NCBI GenBank assembly: GCA_937864465.1
Contig: CALMJU010000020.1
Span: forward strand, 1 to 46,221
From: an uncultured Acidobacteriota bacterium
GTDB taxonomy: Bacteria; Acidobacteriota; Polarisedimenticolia; Polarisedimenticolales; JAIQFR01
Length of the DNA stretch: 46,221 bases
Reading direction: 5' to 3'
Positions 31,804 through 42,738 of this stretch are shown here, piece by piece. Under the pieces are notes generated by a model, which worked only from the letters and a program-made list of their open reading frames with translations, was not told the DNA's origin and did not search any database. Position 1 is the first letter of the stretch, and each line of letters starts with the position of its first letter. A program made the position numbers and the translations under genes.

Positions 31804-32495
31804 CGCCCGGCGAGCCGTTCGCGGGGTTCCCGCTCGAGGAGGCGATCGCCTCGCGCGCGCGCCGGTGCGGGATCGAGCTCCGGCCGGAGGCCGTCGCCGC
31901 CCTCGCGGCGCACGCGCGGGCGGTGATCGCGGCGAACGAGCAGCTCCACCTGACGGCGATCGTCGAGCCCGCCGAGTTCGTGGAGCGCCACGTCGGCGAG
32001 TCGCTCGAGGGGGCGGCGGAGCTCCCTCCCGGGATCGAGGGGCGCCTGCTCGACCTCGGGAGCGGGAACGGCTACCCGGGGCTTCCACTCCTCGCGGCGC
32101 GACCCGGCCTCGAGGTCGTGCTCGCCGAGGCGTCGGTCCGCAAGGCGGAGTTCCTGCGGGGCGTCTCGCGGAGAGCGGGCCTCGCGGGCGCGCGGGTTCT
32201 CGCAAGGCAGGTGCAGCGGGCGTCGGATCTCGAAGACGTCGCGCCGCTCTGCGGGATCGCGACGCGTGCCGCCGGCGGCTGGGCGAAGGTCCTCCCCCGC
32301 CTCGCGCCCGCCCTGTCGGCGGACGGAGTCCTGCTCGTGTGGGCCGGGGAGGAGGTCGAGTCGGTCCGGAGCCGGGTCGCCTGGCGGAGATACGAGCTGG
32401 AACGGTCCCGGCCGCTCCCCGACCGCGAGCGATCCTGGGTGTGGGTGTTCCATCGCCGCCTCGCCGGCGGAGATGGAGTGCCGGGCGCCCGGTGA
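31800..32495 (+). CDS. rsmG: 16S rRNA (guanine-527-N7) methyltransferase RsmG (GidB)
   Basis: 231 residues; ATG 31800 overlaps the mnmG stop (ATGA). After an N-terminal helical part containing [24 protein letters not shown], the Rossmann SAM-binding motif [16 protein letters not shown] is present, followed by [22 protein letters not shown] and a conserved [12 protein letters not shown] block. It methylates G527 in the 530 loop of 16S rRNA using SAM. Last gene of the rpmH-to-rsmG block; 58 bases before the first parS. Confidence 0.94.
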   Translation: MTPGEPFAGFPLEEAIASRARRCGIELRPEAVAALAAHARAVIAANEQLHLTAIVEPAEFVERHVGESLEGAAELPPGIEGRLLDLGSGNGYPGLPLLAARPGLEVVLAEASVRKAEFLRGVSRRAGLAGARVLARQVQRASDLEDVAPLCGIATRAAGGWAKVLPRLAPALSADGVLLVWAGEEVESVRSRVAWRRYELERSRPLPDRERSWVWVFHRRLAGGDGVPGAR

Positions 32496-32553
32496 TCTTC
32501 TGTAAGCGAAAGTAAAGCAAATATCGCTCCGCTGCCCTCCCCTTCCGGGGCCG

Positions 32554-32569
32554 CGTTTCACGTGGAACA
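32554..32569. promoter_or_regulatory. parS site 1
   Basis: The 14-bp core GTTTCACGTGGAAC (32555-32568) differs from the consensus palindrome TGTTTCACGTGAAACA at two of 16 positions. It is the exact inverse of the site 2 core. It binds ParB. Confidence 0.88.
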
Positions 32570-32589
32570 TCGCTCGGCCTCTCGGGCTC

Positions 32590-32605
32590 CGTTCCACGTG
32601 AAACA
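32590..32605. promoter_or_regulatory. parS site 2
   Basis: CGTTCCACGTGAAACA, 14/16 to consensus; core GTTCCACGTGAAAC at 32591-32604, inverted relative to site 1, centres 36 bp apart. Both lie directly upstream of the parAB promoter. Confidence 0.88.
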
Positions 32606-32657
32606 CTCCTGCCCCGAGGCTCCGGGGCCGTCCGACAGGCCCGAGCGAGAGCTGCCG

Positions 32658-32686
32658 TTGACGGATCCTCGCCGAGCATGGAGAAT
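32658..32686 (+). promoter_or_regulatory. Promoter of parAB
   Basis: TTGACG (32658-32663), 17-base spacer, GAGAAT (32681-32686, 4/6). A start near 32693 lies after the in-frame ATG at 32678, so ParA is expected to begin at GTG 32720. ParB bound at the adjacent parS pair could repress this promoter. Confidence 0.55.
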
Positions 32687-32719
32687 CACCGCGCGGGTGG
32701 GCGTTCGGCCGGAGGTCCT

Positions 32720-33511
32720 GTGGGGAAGGTCTTCGCAATCGCCAATCAGAAAGGGGGCGTCGGTAAGACGACGACCGCCGTGAGTCTCGCGGCGGCCTTC
32801 GCAATCGCGGAGCGGCGAACGCTCCTCGTCGATCTCGACGCCCAGGCGAACTCCACGCGCGCCCTCGGGTTCGAGGAAGATCCGGAGAGAAAGTCGGTGT
32901 ACGACGCCATCGCCGGGGAAGTCTCCCTGGACCAGGTGCTCACGCCGGTCGACGGACTCCCCCACCTGTTCCTGGCTCCCTCGGAGCGCGACCTGTACGG
33001 AGCCGAGGTGGAGCTCGTAGAGGCCGAGGATCGCGAGTACCGGGTCCGCGGGCTCCTCGACGGAACGAGGAACGGCTTCGATTTCATTTTGATCGACTGT
33101 CCGCCGTCCCTGGGGTTCCTGACGGTGAACGCCCTCACCGCGGCGGACGGCGTCCTCGTGCCCGTGCAGGCGGAGTACCTTGCGCTCGAGGGGATCTCGC
33201 AGCTCGTGGACACGATCCAGAGGGTGCGGGTCGCGCTGAACCCCTCCCTGGAGATCGCCGGGATCGTGGTGACGATGTACGACGAGAGGACGAACCTGTC
33301 CCGGCAGGTTCTCGAGGAGGTCCGGGGCGTATTCGGGGACCGCGTGTTCCAGACCGTGATCCCCCGCAACATCCGGCTGGGCGAAGCACCGAGCCATGGG
33401 AAGCCGATCTTCCTCTACGACATCCGCTCCCGGGGGTCGGAGGCTTACCTCAATCTGGCCAAGGAGTTACTGGACCATGAACCGCAAGGCGTTGGGTCGC
33501 GGACTCCGTAG
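32720..33511 (+). CDS. parA: Chromosome-partitioning ATPase ParA (Soj)
   Basis: 263 residues from GTG 32720, preceded by GGAGGT. This gives the standard start MGKVFAIANQKGGVGKTTTA, whereas ATG 32678 precedes the predicted transcription start. The deviant Walker A KGGVGKTT carries the signature lysine at position 11. Walker A' is LVDLDAQANST, and DFILIDCPPSLGFLTVNAL plus VPVQAEYLALEGISQL follow. It is a dimerising ATPase that binds DNA non-specifically and drives ParB-parS complexes apart. It lacks an N-terminal helix-turn-helix, as expected for chromosomal ParA. The 3' end overlaps parB by 35 bases. Confidence 0.96.
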   Translation: MGKVFAIANQKGGVGKTTTAVSLAAAFAIAERRTLLVDLDAQANSTRALGFEEDPERKSVYDAIAGEVSLDQVLTPVDGLPHLFLAPSERDLYGAEVELVEAEDREYRVRGLLDGTRNGFDFILIDCPPSLGFLTVNALTAADGVLVPVQAEYLALEGISQLVDTIQRVRVALNPSLEIAGIVVTMYDERTNLSRQVLEEVRGVFGDRVFQTVIPRNIRLGEAPSHGKPIFLYDIRSRGSEAYLNLAKELLDHEPQGVGSRTP

Positions 33512-34391
33512 CATCCTCCCTGATGCGCCCGCCCGGCCCGCGACGACGGTCGCGACGGGCCCCCCGCCCGAGGCCGCTCCGGGGACGGTAGAAGGCCTGC
33601 GGCAGATCGACATCGATCGCATCCGGCCGAACCGGGCACAGCCCCGCCAGTCGTTCGACGACGAAGGCCTCGCAGCTCTCGCCCGATCTCTCCAGGAGGA
33701 AGGCGTCCTCCAGCCGGTGATCGTGCGACCGCTCGACGACGGGAAATTCGAGCTCCTGGCGGGCGAGCGCAGGTGGCGCGCAGCGCAGCGGGCGGGCCTC
33801 CTGCGCATTCCGGCGGTCGTGCGGCAGGCCGAGGACGCCGCCACCCTCGAGATCGCCCTGGTGGAGAACCTCCAGCGGGAGGACCTCAACCCGATCGAAG
33901 AAGCGGCCGCATACCGGTCGCTGGCTGCCGCGGGCGGCCTGACGCAGCAGCAGATCGCCGAGCGATTCGGGAAGCAGCGGGCGACGATCGCGAACGCCCT
34001 CCGGCTGCTGACGCTCCCGCCGGCGGTCCAGGAGAAGGTCCGGCGCGGAGAGCTCAGCGCCGGCCAGGCGCGCGCGATCGTGCCGCTGGCGGTCGCGTCG
34101 GAGCAGGAGCGCCTCGCCGAGCGCGCCGTGCGCGAGGGGCTGTCGGTGCGGCAGATCGAGCGCCTGGTCGAGCAGGCCGGCCGGCTGGCTCCCGAGACGA
34201 AGCCGCGGCCCGCGCGACGGCGCGATCCGAACGTCGTCGCGGCAGAGCAGGCGCTCCAGCGCGCCTTCGGCACTCGAGTCCGGATCTTCGAGGGGCCGAA
34301 GGGGGGGAGGATCGAGCTCCACTTCTTCAGCTCGGAGGAGCTCCAGCGGGTCTACCAGGTCCTGATGGAATCGGCGAGGAAGAAGGCGTGA
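33477..34391 (+). CDS. parB: Chromosome-partitioning CTPase ParB (Spo0J)
   Basis: 304 residues; ATG 33477 lies within the end of parA and has AAGGAG at 10-base spacing. The N-terminus MNRKALGRGLRSIL carries the ParA-stimulating basic motif (L-G-R-G-L). The CTP-binding N domain shows NRAQPRQSFDDEGL, QPVIVRPL and the arginine patch GERRWRAAQRAGL. NLQREDLNPIEEAAAY leads into the parS-binding helix-turn-helix (LTQQQIAERFGKQRATIANALRLL). The C-terminal domain (about 255-304) dimerises. It loads at parS and spreads as a CTP-dependent clamp. The nearest sites are the pair at 32554-32605. Confidence 0.96.
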   Translation: MNRKALGRGLRSILPDAPARPATTVATGPPPEAAPGTVEGLRQIDIDRIRPNRAQPRQSFDDEGLAALARSLQEEGVLQPVIVRPLDDGKFELLAGERRWRAAQRAGLLRIPAVVRQAEDAATLEIALVENLQREDLNPIEEAAAYRSLAAAGGLTQQQIAERFGKQRATIANALRLLTLPPAVQEKVRRGELSAGQARAIVPLAVASEQERLAERAVREGLSVRQIERLVEQAGRLAPETKPRPARRRDPNVVAAEQALQRAFGTRVRIFEGPKGGRIELHFFSSEELQRVYQVLMESARKKA

Positions 34392-34432
34392 CGGCGAGGA
34401 GTCCAGGGTCGGCCGGTTCGGGTTCCCACGGC

Positions 34433-34552
34433 GCCGACCATTATGTCGGCAAAATCGCCCTTGCCGACTTCTTTGTCGGCGCGAGGGAGGATGCCGACCA
34501 TTTGGTCTGCAAATACGAGCACGCCGACATTTGTGTCGGCGCGTCCCGAAAG
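34433..34552. repeat. Array of four 30-bp palindromic units between parB and the bactofilin
   Basis: Units start at 34433, 34463, 34493 and 34523, exactly 30 bp apart. Each has GCCGAC, a 6-base variable A/T-rich centre, then GTCGGC (GTCTGC in unit 3), then a 12-base spacer. The centres are CATTAT, TTCTTT, CATTTG and ATTTGT. Units 1 and 3 resemble each other (both continue with CAAA), as do units 2 and 4 (both continue with GCG), hinting at a 60-bp duplication. Each could form a 6-bp hairpin, or bind a dimeric protein. Because the period is ten codons, every frame is open, and the frames read A-D-x-x-V-G or P-T-x-x-S-A repeats on both strands. I do not believe these are genes. Confidence 0.85.
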
Positions 34553-34587
34553 GCCGTGCGCCCGCGGCGCGGCGCGGGAGGTGCACG

Positions 34588-35028
34588 ATGCTCGGGATGA
34601 AGCGCGCGCGGCCCAAGCCGCTGGCGAAACGGGATCTCCCGCGAGACGTCCTCGGCTTCCTCGGCGAGGGGGACTCGATCGCGGGCACGGTCGAGCTGCG
34701 AGGAGGGCTCCGCATCGACGGGCGGATCGAGGGGAGCGTGCGCTCGCCCTCCACGCTCGTGATCGGGCCGAGCGGCGAGGTCGTCGCCGACGACCTGCGG
34801 GTCCGCGGCCTCTCGGTGAGCGGTCGCGTGCGCGGGAAGATTCGCGTCGAGGACCGCCTCGAGATCCACCGGGGGGGGCGCGTCGAGGGAACGGTGGAGC
34901 TCGGCCGCGCGGGGTTCGTGATCGAGCCGGGCGGCGGTTTCGAGGGGACCGTCCGGATCGTGGAGAGCGATCCGGCCTCTCCGATCGGACCCGAGGGGCC
35001 CGACGCGCGCGGCGGGGGAGTTTCTTGA
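34588..35028 (+). CDS. Bactofilin-family cytoskeletal protein
   Basis: 146 residues from ATG 34588 with GGGAGGT at ideal spacing. A short basic N-terminal tail precedes the DUF583/bactofilin beta-helix (about 22-118). Its repeats are visible as GDSIAGTVELRGGLRIDGRIEGSV (by parts), LVIGPSGEVVADDLRVRGLSVSGRVRGKI, then RLEIHRGGRVEGTVE. A Pro/Gly-rich acidic tail ends the protein. Bactofilins self-assemble into filaments without nucleotide. In Myxococcus, bactofilins position the ParABS machinery, and here the gene sits directly behind parAB, a supportive context. It is separated from parB by the palindrome array. Confidence 0.9.
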   Translation: MLGMKRARPKPLAKRDLPRDVLGFLGEGDSIAGTVELRGGLRIDGRIEGSVRSPSTLVIGPSGEVVADDLRVRGLSVSGRVRGKIRVEDRLEIHRGGRVEGTVELGRAGFVIEPGGGFEGTVRIVESDPASPIGPEGPDARGGGVS

Positions 35029-35052
35029 CGGTGTCGAGCGCGCTGTGGTAAT
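35025..35052 (+). promoter_or_regulatory. Promoter of atpHAGDC, overlapping the bactofilin stop
   Basis: TTGACG (35025-35030) contains the bactofilin stop codon. A 16-base spacer is followed by GGTAAT (35047-35052, 4/6); GTAATT or TAATTA one or two bases on are alternatives. The leader would be about 90 bases. Confidence 0.5.
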
Positions 35053-35151
35053 TATCGATATCTCCAACAAGGGACGGCCTTTGCCTCTCGACTCGAGCCT
35101 CGCTCGGGGCGGGGGAGGCGGCGTCGCCGGGCATCCAGGGTTCGAGGGGCC

Positions 35152-35694
35152 ATGACGGACCGAACGCTCGCCGTTCGCTATGCGCGAGCGCTCTACGCGG
35201 CGCTGCCCGACCCCTCCGCTGCGGAGCGGGCGGGCGAGTTCCTTTCGGCCCTCGCCTCGGCGGCGGCGGAGTCGGCGGAGCTCCGGGACGTCCTGCGGAA
35301 CCCGGCGGTCTCGCGCCCGGACCGGAAGGCGCTGCTCCAAGCGATCGCGGATTCCGCCGGAGCCGCGCGCGAGGTCCGGAGCTTTCTCGCGGTCCTCGTC
35401 GATCACGGGCGCGCCGGGGCCCTTCCGGAGATCGCGGAAGCCTTTCGCGAGCTGAAGGACGAGGAGGCCGGCGTCGTGACGGCGACGCTCACCACGGCGT
35501 TCGCCTTGCCCTCGAGCCTCGAGGAGCGCGCGCGCCGGGCGCTCGAGCGGCTCTCCGGCAAGAAGGTCCGCCTCACGTGCGTCGTGGATCCCGCGGTTCT
35601 CGGCGGCGCATCGGCCCGCATCGGATCGACCGTCTGGGACGGGAGCCTCAGGAGCCAGTTGGCCGCGGTGCGGCGCAGGATGGCCGAGGAGTAG
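35152..35694 (+). CDS. atpH: ATP synthase F1 delta subunit
   Basis: 180 residues, ATG 35152 with GAGGGG upstream. A six-helix N-terminal domain ([14 protein letters not shown] start, [13 protein letters not shown]) and the C-terminal domain with the family signature [33 protein letters not shown]. It links the peripheral stalk b subunits to the alpha3-beta3 head. It opens the operon atpHAGDC; atpB, atpE and atpF are not upstream as they are in E. coli. Confidence 0.95.
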   Translation: MTDRTLAVRYARALYAALPDPSAAERAGEFLSALASAAAESAELRDVLRNPAVSRPDRKALLQAIADSAGAAREVRSFLAVLVDHGRAGALPEIAEAFRELKDEEAGVVTATLTTAFALPSSLEERARRALERLSGKKVRLTCVVDPAVLGGASARIGSTVWDGSLRSQLAAVRRRMAEE

Positions 35695-35696
35695 GC

Positions 35697-39641
<3,945 letters not shown>

Positions 39642-39648
39642 CCGGGAC

Positions 39649-40074
39649 ATGGACGCGCTTCGCATCGACCTCGAGATCGTCACGCCGGAGCGGCTCGTCG
39701 TGTCGGAGACCGTGGACGAGGTCGTCCTGCCCGGCAGCGACGGGAGCCTCGGGGTGCTCCCGGGGCACGCCCCGCTCCTGACCGGCCTCTCCGCCGGGGA
39801 GTTGTGGTACCGCGCCGGCGGGCGCACGCGGTACCTCGTCGTCTCCGGCGGGTTCGCCGAGGTCCTGGCGCACCGCGTCAGCGTCCTCGCCGCCGCGTGC
39901 GAGCGCTCCGAGGAGATCGACGTCGAGGGGGCTCGCGAGGACCGGGAGCGCGCGAGGGCCGACCTCGTCCGGCCCGGCGCGGGCGGGGCGGAGGTCGCGC
40001 GCGCCGGGGAGCGCCTCCGGCACGCGGAGGCGAGGCTCGCCGTCGCGAAGAGGGGAGCGGGAGCGGGGCCGTGA
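39649..40074 (+). CDS. atpC: ATP synthase F1 epsilon subunit
   Basis: 141 residues, ATG 39649, 7 bases after atpD. The N-terminal beta-sandwich has IVTPERLVVSETVDEVVLPGSDGSLGVLPGHAPLLTGL (over positions 10-47) and YLVVSGGFAEVLAHRVSVLA. The C-terminal part (about 90-135) is an Ala/Arg/Glu-rich two-helix hairpin able to act as the inhibitory arm. Last gene of the atp cluster; an imperfect palindrome follows from 40102. Confidence 0.95.
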   Translation: MDALRIDLEIVTPERLVVSETVDEVVLPGSDGSLGVLPGHAPLLTGLSAGELWYRAGGRTRYLVVSGGFAEVLAHRVSVLAAACERSEEIDVEGAREDRERARADLVRPGAGGAEVARAGERLRHAEARLAVAKRGAGAGP

Positions 40075-40101
40075 GGAGCCGGGAGGGTGAGATTCCGTCC
40101 T

Positions 40102-40255
40102 CGGAACCTCGTCAGAACGACGGGTACGTTTCTGGGAGCTTCGATGGGTCTCGGGGCAGCGAGAGGCTCGGTGCCCGTCGCTCCACCGAGCCGACGGTCC
40201 AACGCGAGGCCGAAATCCAGTCCGCGAATGGACCCGTCGTTTTGACGAGGTTCCG
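40102..40255. repeat. 154-bp imperfect palindromic (inverted-repeat) element
   Basis: The 26-base left arm 40102-40127 and right arm 40230-40255 are inverse copies with two mismatches. Inside, GGCTCGGTG (around 40166) and its inverse CACCGAGCC (around 40184) form a second, central stem. The whole could extrude as a cruciform or fold as a long RNA hairpin. It fills the gap between atpC and the lipoprotein gene. It looks like a non-autonomous, MITE- or interspersed-palindrome-type insertion. It could also act as an atp operon terminator, though no T-run ends it. Confidence 0.7.
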
Positions 40256-40268
40256 AACGGCCGATGTC

Positions 40269-41411
40269 GTGGGGTTCCCAGGCGGGGCGCTCCTGCCGCT
40301 TCTCGTCTGTCTCCTGGCCGCCTGCTCGAAGCCGATCCCCGTCGGCGTCATCGCCTCGAGGACCGGCGCGGCGGCCTCGTACGGCGACCGGGTCGTCCAG
40401 GGAGTCGATCTTGCGCTCGCGGAGCTCGAGCGGGGGGAAGGCCCGGGCGCGCGGTTCCGCCTCGTCTACCGCGACGACGCGACCCACCCCGACGTCGGCG
40501 CGCAGGCGGCCCGCGAGCTGATCGAGAAGGAGGGCGTCCGGATGATCGTCGGCGCAGTCTCCTCGCCGGTGACGCTCCGCATCGCTCCGATAGCCGAGGC
40601 GAGCCGCACGCTGCTCCTGTCCCCGACCGCATCCGCCCCCGCCGTCACCGGGGCGGGGGAGTGGGTCTTCCGGAACTACCCGTCGGACGTCCTGGAGGGG
40701 GCCTCGCTCGCCGACTTCGCGCTGGACGCGGGGCTCCGCCGCGTCGCGGTCGTCGCCGTGGGCCACGACTTCGGGGCCGTCCGGGCCGCGGCCTTCCGGG
40801 AGAGGTTCTCGGGAGCGGGCCGGCAGGTCGTGCGGACCGAGGTCTTCGACGAGCGCGACGCCGCCTCGTTCGAGGGCGTCGCGGCGCGCCTCGCGGGTCT
40901 CCGCCTCGACGGGGTCTACCTCGTCGGCTTCGGGGCGGACACCGCCGCGATGCTCCGCGCGATCCGCTCCGCGGGGATCCGCGCCCTCGTGCTGGCGACG
41001 TCGTCGGTGACCGCGGAGACGATCCGCGCCGCCGGCGCGGCCGCCGATCTCCTCGTCTTCCCGAAGTCCGCCTTCGATCCGGGCTCTCCGGAGCCTGCGA
41101 CGCGGGCCTTCGTCGAGGCGTACCGCGCCAGGTACGGGGAGGAGCCCGACACCTTCGCCGCCCACGGGTACGACGCCCTCAAGCTGCTGGCCGCCGCCGT
41201 CGAGCGGGCGGGCTCGGCCGAGCCCGAGAAGGTTCGCTCGGCCCTCCGCACGATCGAGGACTGGCGGGGCGCGTGCGGCCCCGTCGCCTTCGACGAGAAC
41301 GGCGACGTCGTGGAGTACCCGCGGCTCTTCATCGTGGAGGGGGGCGCGGCCGTGCCGTACGATCGCTTCGTCGAGCGCGGGGGGACCCTCGCGCCCGGCG
41401 GGCGGGACTGA
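40269..41411 (+). CDS. Lipoprotein, periplasmic ligand-binding protein of the LivJ/amide-urea type
   Basis: About 380 residues from GTG 40269; TTG 40242, which lies inside the palindromic element, would add a basic n-region (TRFR) and is a real alternative. A signal with lipobox LLAAC predicts acylation of the cysteine. The mature protein has the two-lobe type-I periplasmic binding fold: VGVIASRTGAAASYGDRVVQGVDLALAE, DDATHPDVGAQAARELIEKEGVRMIVGAVSSPVT (by parts), RRVAVVAVGHDFGAVRAAAFRERF, DGVYLVGFGADTAAMLRAIR, and FAAHGYDALKLLAAAVERAG. This family binds amino acids, amides or urea for ABC import or sensing. No ABC permease genes are nearby, so the ligand and partner are unknown. Confidence 0.85.
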   Translation: MGFPGGALLPLLVCLLAACSKPIPVGVIASRTGAAASYGDRVVQGVDLALAELERGEGPGARFRLVYRDDATHPDVGAQAARELIEKEGVRMIVGAVSSPVTLRIAPIAEASRTLLLSPTASAPAVTGAGEWVFRNYPSDVLEGASLADFALDAGLRRVAVVAVGHDFGAVRAAAFRERFSGAGRQVVRTEVFDERDAASFEGVAARLAGLRLDGVYLVGFGADTAAMLRAIRSAGIRALVLATSSVTAETIRAAGAAADLLVFPKSAFDPGSPEPATRAFVEAYRARYGEEPDTFAAHGYDALKLLAAAVERAGSAEPEKVRSALRTIEDWRGACGPVAFDENGDVVEYPRLFIVEGGAAVPYDRFVERGGTLAPGGRD

Positions 41412-41418
41412 GGCGGCC

Positions 41419-42204
41419 GTGCCGGCGGAGCGGGGCAGGCGACCCCACCTGACCGTCGTCATCCCCTCGTACAACGAGGAGCGCCGCCTCTCCGGGACGC
41501 TCGTCCGCATCGGCGGGTACTTCGAGAAGGCGGACCTTCGCGTCGAGATCCTGGTCGTGGACGACGGCTCGACGGACGCGTCCGCCCGGGTCGCGACGCA
41601 GTTCCTGCGAGGGCGGGAGGGCCGGGTCCTCCGGAATCCCGAGAACCGCGGGAAGGGGTTCTCGGTCCGGAGGGCGATGCTCGAGGCCCGCGGCCGGTTC
41701 GCCCTCCTCACGGACGCCGACCTCTCGACCCCGATCGAGGAGCACGCGACGCTCTCCGAGGCGATCCGGGACCACGACCTGGACGTCGCGATCGGCTCGC
41801 GGGCCCTCGCGAGGTCCCGCATCGAGGTCCGTCAGAGCCTCGTCCGGCGGACGATGGGGAAGACGTTCAACCGGATCATCCGGCTGATGACACGGCTCCC
41901 GTACCACGACACGCAGTGCGGCTTCAAGCTGATGGACGTCGACCGGGTCCGGCCGATCTTCCGGAAGATGGTCGTCGACCGGTTCGCGTTCGACGTCGAG
42001 CTCCTCTTCCTGTGCATGCGCTTCGGATTGAAGGTCCGCGAGGTGCCGGTCGTCTGGCGGAACTCCCCCGGCTCGACGGTGAGCCTCGTAGGAGACCCGA
42101 TCAACATGCTGGCCGACGTCGTGCGCGTCCGGTGGCGGTTCCGGCGGGGGCTCTACAACCCCGCCGAGGAGCCTGCGGCGTCCCCGGCCGGGAGCGGGGA
42201 GTGA
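41419..42204 (+). CDS. Family 2 glycosyltransferase, dolichyl-phosphate glucosyltransferase-like
   Basis: 261 residues, GTG 41419 with GAGG upstream, 7 bases after the lipoprotein gene. The GT-A fold has VVIPSYNEERRL, the nucleotide-binding VVDDGSTDAS, NRGKGFSVRRAML, the metal-binding DADLSTP, and HDTQCGFKLMD. It resembles eukaryotic Alg5 and bacterial polyprenyl-phosphate sugar transferases. No C-terminal membrane helices are evident, so it is probably peripheral. Likely role: transferring a hexose from a nucleotide sugar to a lipid carrier for envelope glycans. It overlaps the heptose adenylyltransferase gene by 4 bases (GTGA), supporting a surface-polysaccharide role. Confidence 0.87.
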   Translation: MPAERGRRPHLTVVIPSYNEERRLSGTLVRIGGYFEKADLRVEILVVDDGSTDASARVATQFLRGREGRVLRNPENRGKGFSVRRAMLEARGRFALLTDADLSTPIEEHATLSEAIRDHDLDVAIGSRALARSRIEVRQSLVRRTMGKTFNRIIRLMTRLPYHDTQCGFKLMDVDRVRPIFRKMVVDRFAFDVELLFLCMRFGLKVREVPVVWRNSPGSTVSLVGDPINMLADVVRVRWRFRRGLYNPAEEPAASPAGSGE

Positions 42205-42704
42205 CCCGCCCCGCGCGGCCCGCCGCGTCGAAGGTCGCGGAGCTCGGCGACCTCCTCGGCCGGCTGCGCCCGCTCCGGGAAGCGGGGCTGCGCGTCGTGT
42301 TCACGAACGGCTGCTACGACCTGCTGCACGCCGGCCACGTCCGCCTCCTCGAGACCGCGGCCTCGCTCGGGGACGTCCTCGTCGTGGGAGTCAACGACGA
42401 CGCGTCCGTCGCGAGGCTGAAAGGCGAGGGGCGGCCGGTCGTCCCGTTCGCGGAGAGGGCGGGGCTGCTGGGCGCGCTCGAGGCGGTGGACTTCGTGGTC
42501 GGGTTCGCCGAGGACACGCCGGCCGACCTGATCGCGGCGATCGTCCCGGACGTCCTGGTCAAGGGGGGCGACTGGGCCCCCGATCGGATCGTCGGCCGCG
42601 ACGTCGTGGAATCCCACGGCGGGCAGGTCGTGACCGTCCCGCTCCGCGCCGGCTGCTCCACGAGCGCGCTCGTCGAGAGGATCCGCGGGGGACGGCCCTC
42701 CTGA
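42201..42704 (+). CDS. rfaE2: D-glycero-beta-D-manno-heptose 1-phosphate adenylyltransferase
   Basis: 167 residues from GTG 42201, overlapping the glycosyltransferase stop. Nucleotidyltransferase fold: VVFTNGCYDLLHAGHVRLLE with the H-x-G-H motif, VVGVNDDASVARLKGEGRPVV, VDFVVGFAEDTPADLI, VLVKGGDW and the closing block GCSTSALVERIR (S/T-S-x-I/L-V region). This equals the C-terminal half of HldE; the kinase half is absent here and should be a separate gene. It makes ADP-heptose from ATP and heptose 1-phosphate for LPS core, which supports a diderm host. Confidence 0.93.
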   Translation: MTRPARPAASKVAELGDLLGRLRPLREAGLRVVFTNGCYDLLHAGHVRLLETAASLGDVLVVGVNDDASVARLKGEGRPVVPFAERAGLLGALEAVDFVVGFAEDTPADLIAAIVPDVLVKGGDWAPDRIVGRDVVESHGGQVVTVPLRAGCSTSALVERIRGGRPS

Positions 42705-42738
42705 TGGCCGAGGGGCCGGAAGCGGAGAGGCCCGGGCC

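Noticed and set aside
32678-32719. ParA starting at ATG 32678
   Set aside because: The codon lies within the spacer and -10 region of the predicted promoter and would add 14 residues not seen in ParA; GTG 32720 with GGAGGT gives the family-typical start.
34433-34552. Possible CRISPR array
   Set aside because: Repeats are short palindromes with 12-base gaps and variable centres; there are no unique 25-45 base spacers, no leader and no cas genes nearby.
34352-35134. Minus-strand and alternative-frame proteins with A-D-x-x-V-G or P-T-x-x-S-A decapeptides
   Set aside because: They are translations of the 30-bp palindromic repeat, which is open in every frame; the downstream part is antisense to the bactofilin gene.
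40112-40351. Small minus-strand protein in the atpC-lipoprotein gap
   Set aside because: Its sequence is largely the translation of the inverted-repeat element and is opposite the lipoprotein signal peptide; no ribosome site.
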